Source: Verrucomicrobiales bacterium (lineage in GTDB: Bacteria > Verrucomicrobiota > Verrucomicrobiia > Verrucomicrobiales > Akkermansiaceae). Taken from it: 6,971 bases of DNA. The notes beneath the pieces were generated by a model, which worked only from the letters and a program-made list of their open reading frames with translations, was not told where the DNA came from and ran no database searches. Positions 4,514 through 6,971 of the stretch are shown here, piece by piece (position 1 is the stretch's first letter; each line of letters starts with the position of its first letter). The stretch spans positions 1-6,971 of the forward strand of contig DPWT01000083.1 in assembly GCA_003527555.1 (NCBI GenBank), given 5' to 3'. Both the position numbers and the translations under genes were made by a program.

Positions 4514-6469
4514 TTAAGGGACAAATATAAATTCGCGACTATTGATAAGGGCGGAGATGATATTACGATACCCTGCTTCCCCTCGTGCAGCTATCTCGGA
4601 TTTCATAAGCTTCATTTCTGATTCATTTGGCGAACGCGAAAGTATGCCAAAAAATAACGCCCTTATACGGTCCGGCACGCTACCTCGCGAGAGTTTGTGA
4701 ATGTGTGCTTGTTGATTTGCTACTACTAGTTTTTCAACCTGACCGTTAAGCATCGAGAGAACTTGAGTTGCATTTGCCTCCTTGGTTGCAGAATCTAATA
4801 GGTTTCGATCAGATTGTCCAAAGATCTGGAGCACGTGGCCTTTGGGTGCAGGTGATGGTAGCTCAGATGCACGAACAACACCATTGAGTGCACCCCGTTT
4901 ACCCGCACTGCGCATCATCATGCTCATCTTTTGCTTATTACCGCTTTTGCTACTGTTTTGAATCCGACTAAGTAGACTTTGAGCATATTTTTTAAGTTCC
5001 TTTGGAGACTTTATCGCTAATACCTCCTTCTGCAGCTGCAGCATATCTAACTCCCCAACAAGCACTGGCTTTCCACCGTAATAGATAGCATTTGATCTAC
5101 CTCTAGTAGGCAACTTGTCGGGGTTTCCTGCGATCAAAGTAACTAACGAATCCCAGTATTGCTCGGCACTCATTCGTTGGATTTTTCTGCCATCAAAAAT
5201 CGGTTTTTCTCCCGGTTTTAATTCGCGCTCAGAGGACGCAAAGGCATAGACGCGTGTAAGCAGTAGCGCATGCTGAAATGCCTTGAGGTCGTAGTTTAAT
5301 GACTTCATTAGGCCGACCAAATAACGTGTGAGCTCAGGAGATGTCGTTTCTTCGGCGGGGACATATTCATCAACAGGCTCGAACAAGGCAGTGCCGATAA
5401 TACGTTTCCACATCCGATTAACAATGACAGTAGTGAAACGATCATTTTGATCATTAGTAACCCATGAGGCAAAATTTTCCAGTCCATCATCATCGTCTCG
5501 GCGCTTGGACATACGCATTGATTTACCAAAACTTTTTTCATGGGGGGTGCGTGCACTAACCCACTCGCCGGGATCCCCATCAGAGTATTGATAGTCATTG
5601 GGTAATTTGATTCGACCCGTGCCTGCACCACCTACGCTACCGTAAAATACTTCATCACCGAGGAAACGCATCAGACGACCAAGTGGTGTGCGTTCTGTCT
5701 TGGCCTCACGCATATCACGCCAAACAGAATTCCACGGACCTTTATTGATTTCACTTTGACCGTTGGTGAATGCAGCAAGACGGAAAAAATCCATTCTTTC
5801 CCAATCCTCAAATGGATCATCGTGGCATTGGGCACACTCCATACGTGTTCCGAGAAATAGGCGCATGGTATTCGACATGTTGTCGAGCGGCATACCTTTG
5901 TCGCGAATGTAATACCCCACGGCACCGTTTTCCCATATAGCACCCTGCGCAGAGAGCAATTCACGCGTTAGGTCATCGAAAGGCTTGTTTTCTGCCACTG
6001 CATTACGCACCCAAGCCATATAAGGTGCAGCAGTGCGACGGTTTGCAAAGTTTTCCTTAACACGGAGCATATCGATCAGCCAATTAGCCATGTAACTCTT
6101 ATAGCCTTTTGAATTCATGAGGTAGCGAGCTATAAGAACGCGTTTATTTGGGTCATCTGATTCAAGAAACACACGGGCCTCCTCAACAGTTGGTATGCGC
6201 CCGACGGCAAGCAGAAAACTGCGGCGCAGATAAACCGAATCATTCGCATCCTCGGGAACGCTAACACCTTTTTTCTTATAGATTTTGGCAATACGAATAT
6301 CAATTTGGCGAGCTGCTGCAAGAAGCTGCTCTTCAGTCACTGCCTCTTTTGTTGCACCCCTATCACTATTTGCCTTAGTTTGCGCAGTAACTGACATAGG
6401 AAAAATAGCCAAACAGGTTGCCGTGATGTAGCACAACCGCACCATCGTCAGATAATGGAAATCTTTCAT
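4514..6469 (-). CDS. Exported DUF1549/DUF1553 protein with CxxCH motif
   Basis: The product has 651 residues if it starts at the ATG at 6469. A TTG two codons upstream (6475) is also open, and an ATG at 6445 would give a neater Sec signal (MVRLCYIT...MSVTA/QT). A DUF1549-like region spans about residues 50-240 and ends in MECAQCHDDPFEDW, whose CAQCH is a c-type heme attachment motif (numbering from the TTG: 214-218). A DUF1553-like region runs from about 335 (NFASWVTNDQNDRF, IVNRMWKRIIG) through QRMSAEQYWDSL to the C-terminus, which includes RIRALFFGILSRSP and ends FIFVP. At about 650 residues it is near the short end for the family. No membrane anchor follows the signal peptide, so it is likely periplasmic. 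It pairs with the DUF1501 gene downstream. A redox or polymer-related surface role is often suspected for these pairs but is unproven. Confidence 0.9.
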   Translation of the reverse strand: MKDFHYLTMVRLCYITATCLAIFPMSVTAQTKANSDRGATKEAVTEEQLLAAARQIDIRIAKIYKKKGVSVPEDANDSVYLRRSFLLAVGRIPTVEEARVFLESDDPNKRVLIARYLMNSKGYKSYMANWLIDMLRVKENFANRRTAAPYMAWVRNAVAENKPFDDLTRELLSAQGAIWENGAVGYYIRDKGMPLDNMSNTMRLFLGTRMECAQCHDDPFEDWERMDFFRLAAFTNGQSEINKGPWNSVWRDMREAKTERTPLGRLMRFLGDEVFYGSVGGAGTGRIKLPNDYQYSDGDPGEWVSARTPHEKSFGKSMRMSKRRDDDDGLENFASWVTNDQNDRFTTVIVNRMWKRIIGTALFEPVDEYVPAEETTSPELTRYLVGLMKSLNYDLKAFQHALLLTRVYAFASSERELKPGEKPIFDGRKIQRMSAEQYWDSLVTLIAGNPDKLPTRGRSNAIYYGGKPVLVGELDMLQLQKEVLAIKSPKELKKYAQSLLSRIQNSSKSGNKQKMSMMMRSAGKRGALNGVVRASELPSPAPKGHVLQIFGQSDRNLLDSATKEANATQVLSMLNGQVEKLVVANQQAHIHKLSRGSVPDRIRALFFGILSRSPNESEMKLMKSEIAARGEAGYRNIISALINSREFIFVP

Positions 6470-6478
6470 AACCAATAT

Positions 6479-6507
6479 ATAATGCCCATTTTATGAAAGC
6501 ATTTCAA
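6479..6507 (-). promoter_or_regulatory. Possible promoter for the DUF1549-DUF1501 pair
   Basis: On the minus strand TTGAAA (-35, 6507-6502, five of six) and CATTAT (-10, 6484-6479, four of six) are 17 bases apart in an AT-rich gap after thrC. Transcription would begin near 6472, almost at the ATG at 6469, giving either a nearly leaderless message or use of the ATG at 6445. AT-rich sequence easily yields such matches, so this is tentative. Confidence 0.35.
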
Positions 6508-6514
6508 ATAATTA

Positions 6515-6971
6515 TTAAAAATTTGTATTAATTACTAGCCAATCAATCAATTCATCAGCACTTGCAGCCATAGGTATGGAAACTTTTTCCTTATTGGCAA
6601 GGCATCCAAGCCTCTCCGGGACATCAAGCACACCATGTCCCAATTCTTCTGCAATTGTTTCAGAAAACTTCGCCGGATGAGCGGTTTCGAGAATCACAGT
6701 GAGGTCTTTGGGGTGCTTCTTAAGCCACGCCTCGGCCGCGAGATAACCCACAGCGCCATGAGGATCGATCACGTAGCCATATTTTTCATATACCGTTCGG
6801 ATAGCCGCACGGGTTTGGCTATCACTCACAGGGAATCCACTGATCATTGACGTCATACTCTCCCAATCATTACCGAATACCTCCTGCATCCTCGCAAAAT
6901 TGCTAGGAGCACCAACGTCCATAGCATTTGACAAAGTGGCAACTGAGGGGCGTGGATTATAATCACCCGTC
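6515..6971 (-). CDS. thrC: Threonine synthase, C-terminal part (cut by window edge)
   Basis: This frame is open to the window edge and encodes about the last 151 residues of threonine synthase, the cytoplasmic PLP enzyme that converts O-phospho-L-homoserine to threonine and phosphate in the last step of threonine synthesis. The family block TGDYNPRPSVATLSNAMDVG, then APSNF, is present at the start of the visible part. It is followed by the region containing HGAVGYLAAEAW and ILETAHPAKFSETI, typical of the C-terminal part of the long (E. coli-like) form. The PLP lysine and the N-terminal half lie outside the window. The methionine of SNAMD is internal, not a start. The stop codon is TAA at 6515, and the next gene starts 45 bases downstream with a possible promoter of its own, so cotranscription is uncertain. 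Confidence 0.93.
   Translation of the reverse strand, partial: TGDYNPRPSVATLSNAMDVGAPSNFARMQEVFGNDWESMTSMISGFPVSDSQTRAAIRTVYEKYGYVIDPHGAVGYLAAEAWLKKHPKDLTVILETAHPAKFSETIAEELGHGVLDVPERLGCLANKEKVSIPMAASADELIDWLVINTNF

Noticed and set aside
6491..6510. TGAAA-TGC-TTTCA hairpin as a thrC terminator
   Set aside because: Five A/T-rich pairs, a three-base loop and no T-run following; too weak to call.
1..6971. CRISPR array, rRNA, riboswitch or toxin-antitoxin pair
   Set aside because: No regularly spaced repeats, rRNA segments, recognisable riboswitch cores or paired small genes were seen on either strand.

Overview
The window most resembles a chromosomal segment from the Planctomycetota-Verrucomicrobiota group. 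The main reason is a tandem pair of exported proteins with DUF1549/DUF1553 and DUF1501 architecture, which is largely characteristic of those phyla. The start codons examined lack clear Shine-Dalgarno sequences, which does not conflict with this. No 16S or other strong phylogenetic marker is present, so the assignment is an inference. All supported genes lie on the minus strand, so the description runs from high to low coordinates.

Right part (about 3080-6971), visibly more AT-rich and ordinary in character: the 3' part of a threonine synthase gene (thrC, cut by the window edge); a 39-base gap plus a few bases with a possible promoter; a DUF1549/DUF1553 protein with a CxxCH heme-type motif; 29 bases later a DUF1501 protein with a Tat signal; then a tRNA-Tyr(GTA) gene with its own sigma70-like promoter and a rho-independent terminator.

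Left part (1 to about 2950), GC-richer and accessory in character: downstream of the tRNA lie an 11-bp-period direct repeat, the 3' remnant of an unrecognised gene (interrupted by an in-frame TAG but still followed by a strong terminator), and a small gene with an E3-binding-like (PSBD) N-terminus. Its 3' end runs into IS DNA. The rest is an IS91-family (HUH, Y2) insertion element with an apparently complete 504-aa transposase.

The most notable structure is at 1779-1912. Directly upstream of the intact transposase lies a degraded copy of the 3' end of a related IS91 transposase gene, including its stop codon. The two are separated only by a 16-bp perfect palindrome. This suggests two IS91-family insertions stacked head-to-tail, the older one having truncated the PSBD gene. 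The tRNA-Tyr, the gene fragments and the IS together look like the decayed end of a tRNA-associated island, but no integrase or att duplication is visible. I did not find a convincing new multi-gene system. The best leads are the stacked IS91 junction, the PSBD-like protein of unknown function, and the exported DUF1549/DUF1501 pair.
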